A DNA stretch of 30,127 nt, taken from the NCBI GenBank assembly GCA_037447655.1, contig JBBHKE010003259.1:1-30127 (forward strand). The letters are read 5' to 3'. Both the position numbers and the translations under genes were made by a program. Positions 10,632 through 21,368 of this stretch are shown one piece after another (positions within the stretch are counted from its first letter, which is position 1; every line of letters starts with the position of its first letter). The notes below the pieces were generated by a model, which ran no database searches, had not been told where the DNA came from, and was given only the letters and a program-made list of their open reading frames with translations. This stretch comes from Zygnema cylindricum (taxonomy: Eukaryota; Streptophyta; Zygnematophyceae; Zygnematales; Zygnemataceae).

Positions 10632-11357
10632 TGTTAGGATTTAGTATTGAGAACTCATTTAGCGACAAGATATTCTCGTAGCTAGAGTAGCGACGACCAG
10701 GGACGAATTAGTTTCGTCGCTGGATATTTGAAGTACCAGGGACGAAGTAGTTTCGTTGCTGGATATTTGAAGTGACGTAGAAATTAAATGTTCATTTCGT
10801 TTCACGTATGTTTGAATAGTACTATAGAAGTGACGTGGAAATTGCTTGGTAGTTTCGGTTCACGTAAGTTCAAGTCGTACCGTGTGATTCAAGTTGGTTC
10901 GCGGTTGACTTGTCAGTCGTACCGTGTAGTTCAAGTCGGTTCGCAGTTGTCGGTCGGATGTTTTCACCACGTTGACTCTTACGCGTTTCTAATTGTGTAC
11001 CTTGGTATTGTTACGTGACGTTTGAAGGAGTATATTGAGGCGTAGTGAGAGAGAGGTTTTTATCAATTTGGCGAGAGTTGATCCTCCTTGTAGATTATGA
11101 AGGAGTTCAAGGAGTTACGGGAGTTTGATAGCTTTGTGGTGTTTCTTGAGGAGTTAGAGGAGGTTAGTGAAGGTTTTTTTTTATATGATTAAGAGGAGTT
11201 AGAAGTGAGAGTGTTTTGAGGGTATGAGGAAATTATGTAAAAAATGTTATCCGTAGAATATATTGGCTTCCGTGGCGTTATCTTTCTCTAGTGTGTGTTT
11301 TATCTTTTATGCTTCCGCTTGCATTTGCACTCAGTGTTTTATTATTCGATCTTATCA
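10632..11357 (+). mobile_element. LTR of a retrotransposon (5' LTR)
   Basis: The segment starts TGTTAGG immediately after the satellite and ends TCA two bases before a tRNA-type primer-binding site, which fits a TG...CA LTR of 726 bp. Inside are a 39-bp tandem duplication (10696-10773) with GGGACGAAnTAGTTTCGT hairpins and a ~42-bp tandem duplication (about 10873-10956). No matching 3' LTR was found downstream, so the element is truncated or rearranged. The start is less certain than the end. Confidence 0.6.
10696..10773 (+). repeat. 39-bp tandem duplication in the LTR
   Basis: Two copies of ACCAGGGACGAAnTAGTTTC plus 19 further bases, differing at a few positions. Each copy can fold on GACGAA/TTCGTC. 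Confidence 0.9.
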
Positions 11358-11359
11358 AT

Positions 11360-11371
11360 TGGCATCGGAGC
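11360..11371 (+). other. retrotransposon primer-binding site (degenerate)
   Basis: TGGCATCGGAGC differs at two positions from TGGTATCAGAGC, the primer-binding site complementary to plant initiator-Met tRNA. It lies two bases after the CA that ends the LTR, the usual spacing. Confidence 0.6.
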
Positions 11372-11409
11372 AGGTTGTTGTGCTCCACGAGTGTTAGGAT
11401 GATGGAGAG

Positions 11410-11787
11410 ATGGAAGGAAATAAGGAGGATTTGTGGTCATTCAAGCTTAGAGGGAATCAATATGAGGAGGCCCTTCCTACTCGTCCTTTTGGCAGAGATA
11501 GATTCGGAGGTGAAAGAAGTTCGGAGGAGGTGTTGTATGACTTGTTCTACAAGTTTACCCTTTATGTTGATGTGAAAATTCAGATTGAGATGGGAGGAAG
11601 AAAAGGCTTTGGTCCTTTAAAGAGTGAACCAGATCTCGATCCGGATGGAGGTGATTCTTATTTTGAAGTAGAAGAAGAAGAAGATGATGAAGAAGAAGTA
11701 GATGAAGAATCCGTAGAAGTAGTCAAAGAAGTCGAAGAAGGCGAAGAAGAGAAGAGTGAATTTAAATCAATCCGCTGTGGAAACTAG
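11410..11787 (+). CDS. short acidic ORF downstream of the LTR, probably a gag remnant
   Basis: A 125-codon frame starting 39 bases after the primer-binding site, where a retrotransposon gag would start. The first 70 residues are mixed and not recognised. From about residue 75 it is a run of Glu/Asp (EEEEDDEEEVDEE). After the stop, another frame continues with a charged stretch to about 11895, so the original gene was probably longer and has been frameshifted. No zinc knuckle, protease or reverse transcriptase motif follows. It may equally be a chance frame. Confidence 0.3.
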   Translation: MEGNKEDLWSFKLRGNQYEEALPTRPFGRDRFGGERSSEEVLYDLFYKFTLYVDVKIQIEMGGRKGFGPLKSEPDLDPDGGDSYFEVEEEEDDEEEVDEESVEVVKEVEEGEEEKSEFKSIRCGN

Positions 11788-11929
11788 AAACGAGAAAAAT
11801 GCCAATATTGAAGAAAAAATGACTACGCTGATTCTGAAGCATGCCAAAAAACCAAAAACATCAGGAGAGACAATCGACCAGAAATTGATTGTAAAATAAA
11901 TGAAAATCAAGAGATTATCAGGATTGGCG

Positions 11930-12504
11930 TTTAATTAGTTCAACCTATTCTGGCGCAAAACAAAAAAAAACTGCTTCTAACAACCAAAAAAAAAACTGGT
12001 TAGGCGTATCGGCAACGGAAATATCGCCGATGTGAAGCCTCCCGTGTAGCAAACGAACCGGCAGAGGTCGCAATTGGGTACCCGAGTAAGTACCCGACCG
12101 GTAACCGCCCGCCCGCTTCGGATACGGAACGGATTTGGGTGCCAAATTTTGGGGGACGTCCAGATTCGGCCGGGTAATTAAAAAAAAAAAAAAAACAAAT
12201 TCGGATACAGCCGGGTAAGCAAAAAACAAAAAAACCGAAGGTTTTCGTAGGTACGTTTTAACATGTTAATTACTGTAGTGTCCATACTATCCAACATTAT
12301 TGTACTTTATACTCGTGGAAGGTATAACGGAGATGTACCGCTTATTTTGTACTTATCGGTTACGGGGGGGGTAAGGGTAATCGCTAGTAATTGAGTTTCG
12401 GTTAAATTTTTCTTTCGTAAACGCATATCAGGTACCGGGTAACAATTTAGGAGCTTGCAATAACCCGATTGGATTTCGAGTATTTATATTTTGAAAGAGG
12501 AAAG
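11930..12504. other. A-tract and GGGTACCCG-rich spacer, possible small transposon debris
   Basis: No gene is visible. There are A-tracts at 11960, 11985 and 12180 (16 A), GGGTACCCGA/GTACCCG words, and a repeated ATTCGG...CCGGGTAA on both sides of the longest A-tract. Similar GGGTACCCGATA words recur near 17224, which suggests copies of one dispersed repeat family. Confidence 0.4.
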
Positions 12505-14160
12505 AGTTAGATGCAGCATGGGCAAAGCCTTCTGTGTAAATGGCTCATCTTTCAGCCTAGTGAACGACCAATATTCAAGAAAGCAATGAAGTAGACCGAG
12601 GAGATAGGGGAGGCTTAGAAGCTAACGAATTCAAGAAAGCAGTGAAGTAGACCGAGGAGATAGGGGAGACTTAGAAGCTAACAACCTCAGAGAACTCGTC
12701 TCTTGGCTAACACCACTGCGACCTTCATTGAGGATTTTACACACACGCACACACACAAACACAACCACATGGGACTGAAAGTCACGGTGCCCGTGTCACA
12801 AACGGTTGCACAACTCTTGATTTGAAGCCTCTCTCGAGCATTTTAGCGGTCACCCCCAAGGGCGACATGTTTCTCATGGCGGTTGACACTAGTGGGGAGT
12901 GCAAGGATGCCAAATAAATCTGTGAGGTGTTGGGGAAAGGGGTTCTTACACTGGAGGTGGAGCTTAGGGTGCACATTGTGACCAATTTTTCTCTTGCGAT
13001 CAAGGCAACAGCCTCGGTGCTCACGAGTAAGTACCTTGACCTCACGCGGAAGCTATGCTCTATCTTTTTCTTACACCTGTTGTTAGAGGATTAGGGCGTG
13101 TTTTCTTTATCTCAACAAATGTCTAAGAGACAAAGGATATTTTGAAATTGATCACAACCCTTTTCGTGAGGTGAGCCATATTCAACGAGTTGTCTCCAAT
13201 CAGGCTTCCAAAACTTGGTCTACCGAGCTTGGGACAAACTTTGCCATGTTTTATAGGATTTTAGAGGTGAAAGACAACTTGGAGAGCCTTAAGTTTGATG
13301 ATGAATTCAAGTAGTGGGTCAAGAAGGTTGCATACAACGCTTGGGTGGTGAAGTTTAATGGCCGCATTTTAAGCCCAAAGTTCTACATGGGAGTTTAGGA
13401 AGACTATATTGGCTTTAAAGTCCATGGTGCAATTGATGAGGGAGTGAAAAGGGGCCCTAAATGGGAATTGTTTACTATATTTTCTATATGTTTGGTGTGG
13501 CCAAAGAGAATTTATGCAAAAAATGGAGGAAATGAAGATCTAAATAAGTTCATCTATCTTCAAGCATATTGGAGGATTTTAAGACATCTTGGATTGCTAG
13601 ATGGGAGATGGCACATAGCCGTATGTATGCAGCCAGAAACAAACTTCATCTGGTGTACCTAAGTGTTGCCTATAAGTAATATAAGAATGTGGAAGTCATG
13701 GAAGGCTTTTAGACTATGCTAAGTAGGCTCTTACCAGATGTGGTTGACTAAACTCAACCGAATATTGAGCTAACGAAGTACATAGGTTTTGAGGGTGTCA
13801 TTGGGAGGGAGATAGCAAGAGCTCCTAAGAATTTGTTAGGGTGGACATGTTGGTGAGCGGTTTGGGGCTTCCTACATTGGAGAATATAGCAATTAGGGTC
13901 TTTGCTCACTGCATAATTGCTAGCTCATGTGTGGGAAACTAGCTCATGTGAGGGGAACTGGTCAGCCTATGACCATATTCAGTCTTAGAGAAGGAACATG
14001 CTCACACCTGGTAGAGCCTATCATTTGGTCTGGGTCATTAACAATATGAGATTGGTAAAAAAACCCTATGATGTGTGCTATGAGGAGGCTATGATAGCAT
14101 GGGAGGAAGAGAAGGGGAAGTTGTCGAAGAGGAGTCAGTACAAGACATAGATGACCTAGA
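12505..14160 (+). pseudogene. decayed hAT-family transposase (DUF659 type)
   Basis: The plus strand gives pieces of a plant hAT transposase in order, in shifting frames with many stops. At 12510-12600 is LDAAWAKAF-like sequence, the start of DUF659, homologous to 18196-18310 in this window. At about 12815-13085 is VTPKGDMFLMAVDTSGECKD followed by the LLLED region, the DUF659 core. At 13240-13330 is ELGTNFAMFYRILEVKDNLE, resembling the family's TRFATxFLxLxxLLxxK segment. At 13941-14060 is SCEGNWSAYDHIQS, a stop, then RRNMLTPGRAYHLVWVINN, the C-terminal dimerisation region. The longest open piece is 13444-13662. Transposases of this family cut and paste DNA by an RNase-H-like fold, but this copy cannot encode a working protein. 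Confidence 0.85.
12573..12684 (+). repeat. 56-bp tandem duplication within the hAT relic
   Basis: Two adjacent copies beginning ATTCAAGAAAGCA and ending GAAGCTAAC, differing at about two bases. The duplicated sequence is the DUF659 segment corresponding to TTTTAAGGAAGCATTGAGG at about 18268. Confidence 0.9.
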
Positions 14161-14762
14161 TTTGGAGTAAAGAGATAGCCTTAAACACGAAAAAGAATTA
14201 ATTGATCCAATTTTTATGTAAATAATAAGCAATAGTTCCCACATGAACACAACAATGGCTAATTTTGCTTCAATTGCGATTGTTGTCATGTTTTTTTTTT
14301 GAATCTTTTTAAGCATTTATGGGTACTATGTTTTCTCCACATAAACATTGATTATTTTTTGGGTTGTTTTACCATGTGTTTTATGCACATTACGTACGTA
14401 TGTTGGCCAAAAAGAACTTGATTTGTTATGAACAAATTATGTAGGGATTAGTAGTTTGCGAACCGCCGACAACATTTGATCAACCACCGTTGTATTTGTA
14501 AAAAATAAACCAATCACGTGGCAATTTTAGAAGTTCAATCTACCCTAATTTGCTTATGTACGGTGTACAATCATTTGCCAAATCTTTGTCACGTGCGACA
14601 CATGTACGTGAACAATGTAATACGAATATAATATATATGTGTATATACATATAAATAATATTTATATGTATATATATATGAATACATGTATATAACAAAG
14701 ATTCACCGTTTAATTAGAAACTATTGAAATACCCCCTATGGTTAAACTAGATATTATTTGAC
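14161..14762. other. AT-rich spacer
   Basis: No gene is visible. It holds a T11 tract near 14290 and an ATATAT/TGTATA-rich stretch at 14625-14695. Confidence 0.6.
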
Positions 14763-14993
14763 ATGAAAGAAAATACGAGATTTAGAGGAGGGAAGAAGAG
14801 GGGGAAGCAGAGAGGAGGGGAGGAAAGGGGAGGGGAGGAAAGAGGAGGAAGAGGGAAGGGGAGGGAGGGAGAGGTAAAAAAGGGGCGACAAAGAGAGGGA
14901 GAAAAGGAAGGAGGGAGGGAGGTAGGGAGGGAAGGGAGGGAAGGAATGGAGGAATGGAAGTGTAACCAGGAAAGGAGTGGACACAGGAGATAA
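14763..14993 (+). repeat. purine-rich GGGAGGAA tract
   Basis: About 230 bp of nearly uninterrupted purine on the + strand (GAGGGGAGGAAAGG-type). Frames on either strand give only Arg/Gly/Glu or Ser/Pro/Leu low complexity and are not genes. Confidence 0.9.
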
Positions 14994-17837
14994 TGGATAA
15001 TGGAAGGCGAATGAAGAGGATATCTAGAAAGATGGAAAATTTGAATACACCTTTGTAATGCTAAGGCACGTGGCCTTTGCCAAATGTTAAGTTGTCATTG
15101 TCATCCATGAGATGGTATCTTCTCTTTTCTCATAGGGTGATGCATCAGTTGTGTGGCGAAGTGTCTCTTTGGAGATAGTTGAGGAGACTATCACTATTAC
15201 GTGAAGAGCTGTGCTTCAAAACTCAAAATCGACGATCAAACTTTAAAAGTTTGGAGAACCTTGTCAAATTAGCAAACATGTTTTGTAAAACAAAGAAAAA
15301 AATTAGCATGGCTTAGTATGTAAAGGAACATTTTCCAGTTAATAACCTCACTTTTGCCTGATGAAACCCCACCATCACTTATATTGTTTTACAAGTTTTA
15401 TACAAATACTTTTTACACGCCTAATATGTATGGTCACATGTTCATTGATATAGTCGCTGCTGCAAAAATAGAAAAACACGGAAATGGTATGAATAATGCA
15501 TAACATCTAATATCAAATTCACTTTTGACAATGATAAAATATGAGAAATGGTTATCAGACTAATTTTAAGGTACGAAGTCACCAATCTTTGTCAAAAAAT
15601 CCGTACATTTGAAGTCTGGATTAATACAGTTACGATCGTTGAGTTTAGATTTGGAACCAATCCTTTGAACACTTTCGACTTCAAAATATTGTAACAAGTA
15701 AAATATTGTCGCTAACGCCAACTGGGCGTAAAAAAAACTACAATTCACACTAGTGACCAAGGTTGATTGTAACAAAATTGCAACAACCATATGTAAATAA
15801 AAGCACATGCAAATAAAAGTGTTGTATGTTGACACTTCCTCACTTTAAAGGAATTCCACTTTGAGAGCATATGTTGGCTTTTAGATTACCGCAAAACTGA
15901 AATCTATTTGTGAATTGTAAATATTTTGGCTTGATTTATTCGTGCATGACGACTTGTATATTTTTCATTTAGTTTCATAATTAATTTTACTCGCTCCGTT
16001 TTTTATCGTGTACATAGTGTCTTTCGATTCGTGCAAATTAATTTTTCGTACATAAATTTTATCACTTTCGTTTTGAGAGGTTTCATTTCACGTCGTTCTT
16101 TAATTTGCATGTAAGTTCAATGTAACACTTCGCGATTAGATTACAATTTTGTGGCTAAGTTAAGCTCATAGCGGTTTCATTCGAACAAATTTTGAAATTT
16201 TTACAAATATATGTTTTTTTTTTTTTTGAACATTTCGTTAAATTCATATACTTTTCGTGTACGAACGGAGCATACGGACGAAAATTGTATGAACGGATGG
16301 TATGTACGAATTTTTTCAGAAAAGAGACGTTCTTTTATTTTCGCGAGCGGATTTGAATTTGATTTGAAGTTTTGGACATTTCTTCTTTACCAGGATGCCA
16401 CGAATCCACCATTGTTGCCGCCATTAAAGCCCTATTGGAGCCGCCTTGAAATCGCACTTTAGTTTAAAAGTTCAAGTTGTCGTATTATATTTCATTTTTG
16501 ATTGAATGTTTTCGAGTTTTTCGTATTTTTTATGTATAATTAAGTCAAAGTTGGTCAACGCATTTAAAAAAAAAATGAATTTTGAAATATGTGCATATTC
16601 ATTATTTTTTATGAGTTTCATTCATGCGGATACTACGAATGAAACTTCTATGGTTAAAATTCAATATGTGCTCTTATAGTGGAGCTCACTTCAAGTGAGA
16701 AAGTGCCTGCGCACAACAATTTTATTTACATGTGGTTGTCGCAGTTTTGTTACCGTAAACCTTCGCTGGCCGTTTGATTTGCCGTTTTTTTTCATGACGG
16801 TTGCTTTCGCCAGTGCGGCACTTTCTTAACCGGTTGTTACAACATTTCGTAAGTCAAAGTTGTTCGACGGTTGACCGTCAAATCTAAACTCAACCGCACG
16901 TAACTTCTAATTCGTACTTCAAATGTACAATTTTTGACAAGCTGACGGAAGTGACCGCGCAACAATTTTTTTTATTGCGATTAGCAATTCCCTAAAATAT
17001 TGTCATAAAACATAATACTTATGTCAAAAAGACATGTAGATTTTGGCGTATCTTGACCCTATCAACTATTATATTTTTAGAATGAGTTGATTTTCGTATG
17101 AATTGTGAACTCTTCATTCGATACGAATTGCGATATTCGCAATGGTACAGTACACCGTGAATCGTTATTAGTAGTGTTGTGTATCGGTAAGGATTTACAG
17201 ATAACCGATATGGACCTTTTTTTGGGTACCCGATAATCGATATACTGGTACGATATAACGTTATCGGTGTTATCGTCGATAAATAGCCGATAATTATTGG
17301 TATTTATCGGCGTTAACACCGATATTGATAACTATCGACGATATATGTACGGACCGTACAGATAAATGTACGGCTTGTACACTTAACTGTACGTCATATT
17401 CCCCGGACGCGCTCTACTCACAAATCACAACCCCTATATACAAAGGTGTCTACGAAACTTTCACATCCAACGCCATGACTTTGTCCCTGTCTTCCTTGAG
17501 ATGATCCACTGGGGACCTGCCACGTGTAAATCTATCGGCTTTTTTGCGTTGATGTCCAATTCGTACGGATTTCAACTTTTTTACGAAAACTACGTAGTAT
17601 TCGTTGATTAAATACTTTTCGTAAAATTCGTGTAGATTTCGCAGTACAGAAAAAAGTACGAACATTTACAAAAAAAAGAGACGTTGCGTCATTTACGCGC
17701 ATGATTTTTGAATGTGTTACAAACCGCCCTCTTAAAGAAGGAAGCTGCCATTGAAGCTCCCATAGAATCAGCCACTAAACATGTCATTGAAACCACCCTT
17801 CAATCTTCCACGAACCTCCCGAGAATTATCCATGCCT
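14994..17837. other. gene-poor AT-rich region
   Basis: No protein of known family is seen on either strand; frames are below 90 codons. A TATCGG-rich palindromic cluster lies at 17160-17345. AGAAAGTGCC near 16699 recurs inverted near 16819, which may mark a small foldback element. Homopolymer T or A runs occur near 16212 and 16566. Confidence 0.6.
17160..17345. repeat. TATCGG-rich cluster with a 65-bp imperfect palindrome
   Basis: Between 17261 and 17325 TTATCGGTGTTA is mirrored by TAACACCGATAT, CGATAAATA by TATTTATCG, and CCGATAAT by ATTATTGG, giving a hairpin. GATAACCGATAT and GGGTACCCGATAATCG flank it on the left. This is the structure expected of a small nonautonomous transposon, but no target-site duplication was confirmed. 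Confidence 0.6.
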
Positions 17838-18330
17838 ATGCCCCGAGGAATCGAGTGGGAGCATGTTAGCTCTCCAAACGGAGAGGTGGTTGGGAACAAC
17901 AAAATATGAATCTGTATTTACTTTGAATTCGAATATAATGGTCAAGCCACTAGGATTAGAAACCACCTTCTTGGAAATGTGAAGAGTGGGGGTATTAGAG
18001 CATGCATTTTATGTCCAGAAGAGGTGAAGGCGGAGTTACGTGCATCAAAAAACGAAAAATCTTCTCATGGCTCGCAGAAACGTGTAATTTCCAATTTGGA
18101 TGAATTCACAAGGAGTCCTAGGTCTAGCCAGAGTAATAAAGTACAAGTTGTGCAAACAAAAATAACACATATTTTTAATAGTTATAACAAGAAGGAGGTC
18201 GATGCAACATGGGCAAGGGCCTTTTTTGCCAATGGTTTGTCGTTTCAACTACTCGATGACCCATATTTTAAGGAAGCATTGAGGAAGACCGGGGAGATAG
18301 GGGCGTCTTACAAGATACCTCACCGAAGGG
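17838..18330 (+). pseudogene. hAT transposase N-terminal fragment (BED finger and start of DUF659)
   Basis: Reading starts at an ATG at 17838 (MPRGIEWEHV), meets TGA at 17907, then stays open in the same frame. After the stop comes a BED-type zinc finger: CIYF (the second Cys of the usual CxxC is Phe), NGQATRIRNHLLG, then CILCPEEVKAEL. About 60 residues later comes VDATWARAFFANGLSFQL, DDPYFKEALRKTGEIGASYK, the opening of the DUF659 domain. At about 18330 the family match stops and the frame runs into purine repeat, so everything downstream is lost. The stop, the lost Cys and the truncation mark it as dead. The open part can be read as a 230-codon frame from 17979. Confidence 0.85.
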
Positions 18331-19890
18331 AGAGAAATCGAGTGGGAGAAAGAGGGGAGGAGGTAAAGAAGGGGGGGGGGCGGGGGAGGGCGGGGGAGGG
18401 CGGGATGGAGGGAGGCAAGGATGGAAGGAGGCAGGGAGAGAGGGAGGGAGGTAGGAAGAAAGGAGGGAGGGAAGGAGGGATAAAGGGAAATGGGAAAGAA
18501 GAAGGGAGGGAACGAGAATGGGAGGGAGGCGAGAGAAAGAAGGTGAGGGAAAGGGACAGAAAGAAACGGAGAGGGAGAGGGAGAGAGAGAGTGGGAGAGG
18601 TGCATGGACGAGGGCAAGAGAGAGGGAGAGGGAGAGAGAGAGAGGGCGAAAAAGAAAGGGCGAGATATTGAGAGGAAGATCAAAATAGAGAGGAAAGAGG
18701 GAGAGGGAGAGGACAAGAAAGAGGGGGGAGTGAAGAGGGGAAGAGGGAGAGGGATAGGGCGAGAAAGAGGGAGAGGGATAGGGAGAGTGCAGGGGATAGG
18801 GAGAGGGAAAGGGAAAGGGAGAGGGAGAGTTGTGAGGGCGAGGGCTAGGGAGAGGGAGAGGACAAGAAAGAGGGGAAGGTGAAGAAGGGGAGAGGGAGAG
18901 AGAGAGTTGTGAGGGCAAGGGCGAGACTGAGGTCGAGGGAGAGGGAGAAGAAGAGGTGCGAGGGCGAGAGCGAGGGCGAGGGAGACGGAGAAGGGCGTGG
19001 GTGAGGGACAGAGAGGAGAGGTGCGAGGGAAAGGCCGAGGGTGAGGGTGAGGAGAGGAAAAGGGAGAGGGAGAGGTCAAGGTGCGAGGGTAAGGGCGTGG
19101 GAGAGGGTGAGGGAGAGGGAGAGGGAGAGGGAGAGGGAGAGGGAGATGTGCATGAGCAAGGTCTACGGTGTGGGAGAGGGAGAGGTTGAGGTGCGAGTGA
19201 GAGGGAGAGGGAGAGATTCGAGGGCGATGGCGAGGGCGAAAGAAAGGGAGAGGGAGGTGCGAGGGCAAGGGAGGTGGAGAGGGAGATGTGCGAGAACGAG
19301 GGAGAGGAAGAGGGAGAGGTGCCAAGGCGATGGCGAGGGCGAGGGAGAGGGAGGGGAGAGGGAGAGGGATAAGGCAAGGGCGAGGGCAAGGGGGAGGGAG
19401 AGGGAGGGGCATAGGGCGAGGGGCAAGGAGAGGCAAAAAGAGAGGTGCGAGGGAGAGGGAGAGGGAGAAGGAGAGAGTGAGGGGGAGGGAGAGGTAGAGG
19501 GAGAGGGAGAGGGAGACGTGCGAGGGCGAGTGCAAGGGAGAGGGAGAGGGAGAGGGAGAAGGAGAGGTGCGGCGGCGAAGGCAAGGGCGAGGGCGAGGGT
19601 GAAATATAGGGAGAGGGAGGGGGCGAGGGAGAATGAGAGGGAGAAGTAGATGTGCAAGGAAGAGGGAGAGGTGTGAGGACGAGGGGGAGGTAGGGGGAGA
19701 GGGAGAGGGTGAGGGAGAGGGTGAGGGCGAGGGCGAGGGAGAGGGAGAGGTGAGATGGAGAGGGCGAGGGTGAGAGCGAGGGCGAGGGAGAGGGAGTGGG
19801 AGAGGTGCGAGGGCGAGGGCGAGGGAGAGGGAGTAGGAGTGGAAGGAGTGGTGCGAGGCCGAGGGAGAGGGAGAGATTGAGTGTGAGCGA
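18331..19890 (+). repeat. 1.5-kb polypurine repeat (GGGAGA/GGGCGA)
   Basis: GGGAGAGGGAGA-type repeat on the + strand, with GTGCGAGGGCGAGGG interrupting it at irregular intervals of about 50-100 bp (for example near 18955, 19020, 19188, 19444, 19565, 19805). Very long open frames on both strands (up to 438 codons on the minus strand, Ser/Pro/Leu only) come from the lack of T/A-rich stop codons in such sequence and are not genes. Confidence 0.95.
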
Positions 19891-20717
19891 GAGGGATGTT
19901 GCTTTGAAAACTTCAGTCCACTCTATGCCTCGGGTGTGAGGAGAGAAGTGTTTCAGGACTTCTCTATTTTTGGTTAGTCCGGTTCAGTATCAACCAGATT
20001 TAGTGACACAGTGGAAGTAGACTTATGGATACACTCCCGGGACGCGTCGTCACGTGGGAAGAGACGTTCCAGAATATCCGTCTGTTGGTACGCGGATACA
20101 CCTAGGGACTGAGACGACACACAGAGGTTCATCTACAATGCCGAATGTGACATGCGGACGGACAGAGGTCGCCGACAAATGTGGACCTTGGAGGACCACA
20201 TTCTTGATAATCTGACGCAGACTTTTGTGTCAGTGTAAATATTTGCTTCAACAGCAGTTTGTCTTTTGCAATTAATCTCCCTCTCCCTCTCTATCTCTCT
20301 TGTTATCACACAAACTTTCAACCTTCCGTCAATCTTCTATTGGTCGAGTGAAAATAATTGACATCTTTTTTATCATATTACTATTTATTTTTAATTACTT
20401 TTCCACGAAATAGCTTTATGAGTAAATTTAAATAATTTTCAATATGTAATATATATAATAATAATTATAATAATAATTATTATAATTATTATTATTGTAT
20501 TGATGATGGTAATAATAATAGTTAATCGAACAAAATGAAAAACAAAAAAACCAAAAAACAAAAAACCAACAAAGAATTCATCCCAAAAAAATGACTTTGA
20601 TTTAAAAATTTAAAAAGAAGAATTTGTCACACAAACCTAATATAACAATTTTGTCAAAAAATCGTGTCCTATTGCCGCATAAGACAAACTTATTACTATT
20701 GCCCGACTCTCTCTCCT
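19891..20717. other. 3' flank of the eIF2B epsilon gene
   Basis: No gene is visible. 20436-20520 is an ATAATAATTATT-type palindromic AT tract. TTTATT at 20384-20389 reads AATAAA on the minus strand, about 330 bases past the eIF2B epsilon stop, and could serve as a polyadenylation signal. 19898-20330 has mixed composition and ends in a CTCTCCCTCTCT tract. Confidence 0.4.
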
Positions 20718-21368
20718 TCACTCCCTCCCTTCACTCTTTCTCTCTCCTACACTCTCTCTCTCTCCTACACTCTCACCCTCTCCTTCCCTCTCTCCCTCTC
20801 TTCCCGCTAACGTGGCGATTTTTGATTGGCTTAACACATCACTATCTTTAGACTCAAAAAAAATATCATTTTTTCCCTCTCGAAGATCTTTTGAAAAAAT
20901 CTTACTTTTAACTTTTTCCTCTTGAGAATCATTTATATCTTCCTTATTGTCCTTTAACCCTTTTCCCACCTTTCCTTCACTCTTCTCTCCTCCATCTTCT
21001 CTCCCTCCCTCCTCTCCTTCCACCACTTTCTCCTCTATTTCCTCTTCCTTCTCCTTTCTCTCACCCTCTCTTTTTTTTTTCTCCTCTCCCTCTTTCTCTT
21101 CCCCTTCCTCCCCTTCCCCTCCCACTTCCTCTTCCTCTTCTGTTTCCTCTCCCTCTTCCTCCTCTTCCTCCTCTTCTTCGTCCTCTCTGTCCTTTTCCTC
21201 GACTTTCACCTTTTCAGTTTTAGGGTTTTTATTTTGTCCTCTAGTGTCTAAAAGAGAGGAAACCTTAGGAGCCGTGGATTTTAAATTTGCTTTTTGGAGT
21301 CCCTCCTCCTCCTCTTCCTCCTCTTCCTCATCCTCCTCACTCTCTTCCTCCTCCGCCTCTTGGAGCCA
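20718..21368 (-). CDS. EIF2B5: eIF2B epsilon last exon with an unusual acidic tail
   Basis: 651 bases including the stop TAG at 20718-20720. It starts WLQEAEEE, which in most eIF2B epsilon proteins lies within a few residues of the C-terminus. Here the frame continues for about 200 more residues: Glu-rich blocks, a mixed stretch ([20 protein letters not shown]), more Glu/Gly/Lys, a mixed stretch with [20 protein letters not shown], and a final [12 protein letters not shown] repeat. No splice pair that would clearly remove the extension was noticed. It could be a real species-specific tail grown by purine-repeat expansion. Confidence 0.85.
   Translation of the reverse strand, partial: WLQEAEEEESEEDEEEEEEEEEGLQKANLKSTAPKVSSLLDTRGQNKNPKTEKVKVEEKDREDEEEEEEEEEGEETEEEEEVGGEGEEGEEKEGEEKKKREGERKEKEEEIEEKVVEGEEGGREDGGEKSEGKVGKGLKDNKEDINDSQEEKVKSKIFSKDLREGKNDIFFESKDSDVLSQSKIATLAGREGEREGEGESVGERESVGERKSEGRE

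Noticed and set aside
15566-15835. Minus-strand frame of 89 codons with Cys/Phe/Tyr-rich start
   Set aside because: No recognisable domain, no supporting splice or promoter signals, AT-rich background where such frames occur by chance.
18249-19657. Very long frames on both strands (up to 438 codons, Ser/Pro/Leu or Arg/Gly/Glu)
   Set aside because: They exist only because GGGAGA-type repeat has no stop codons in several frames; several overlap in different frames with the same composition and no domain is present.
19898-20330. Possible solo LTR starting TGTTGCTTTG
   Set aside because: No clear CA end, target duplication or primer site could be found.
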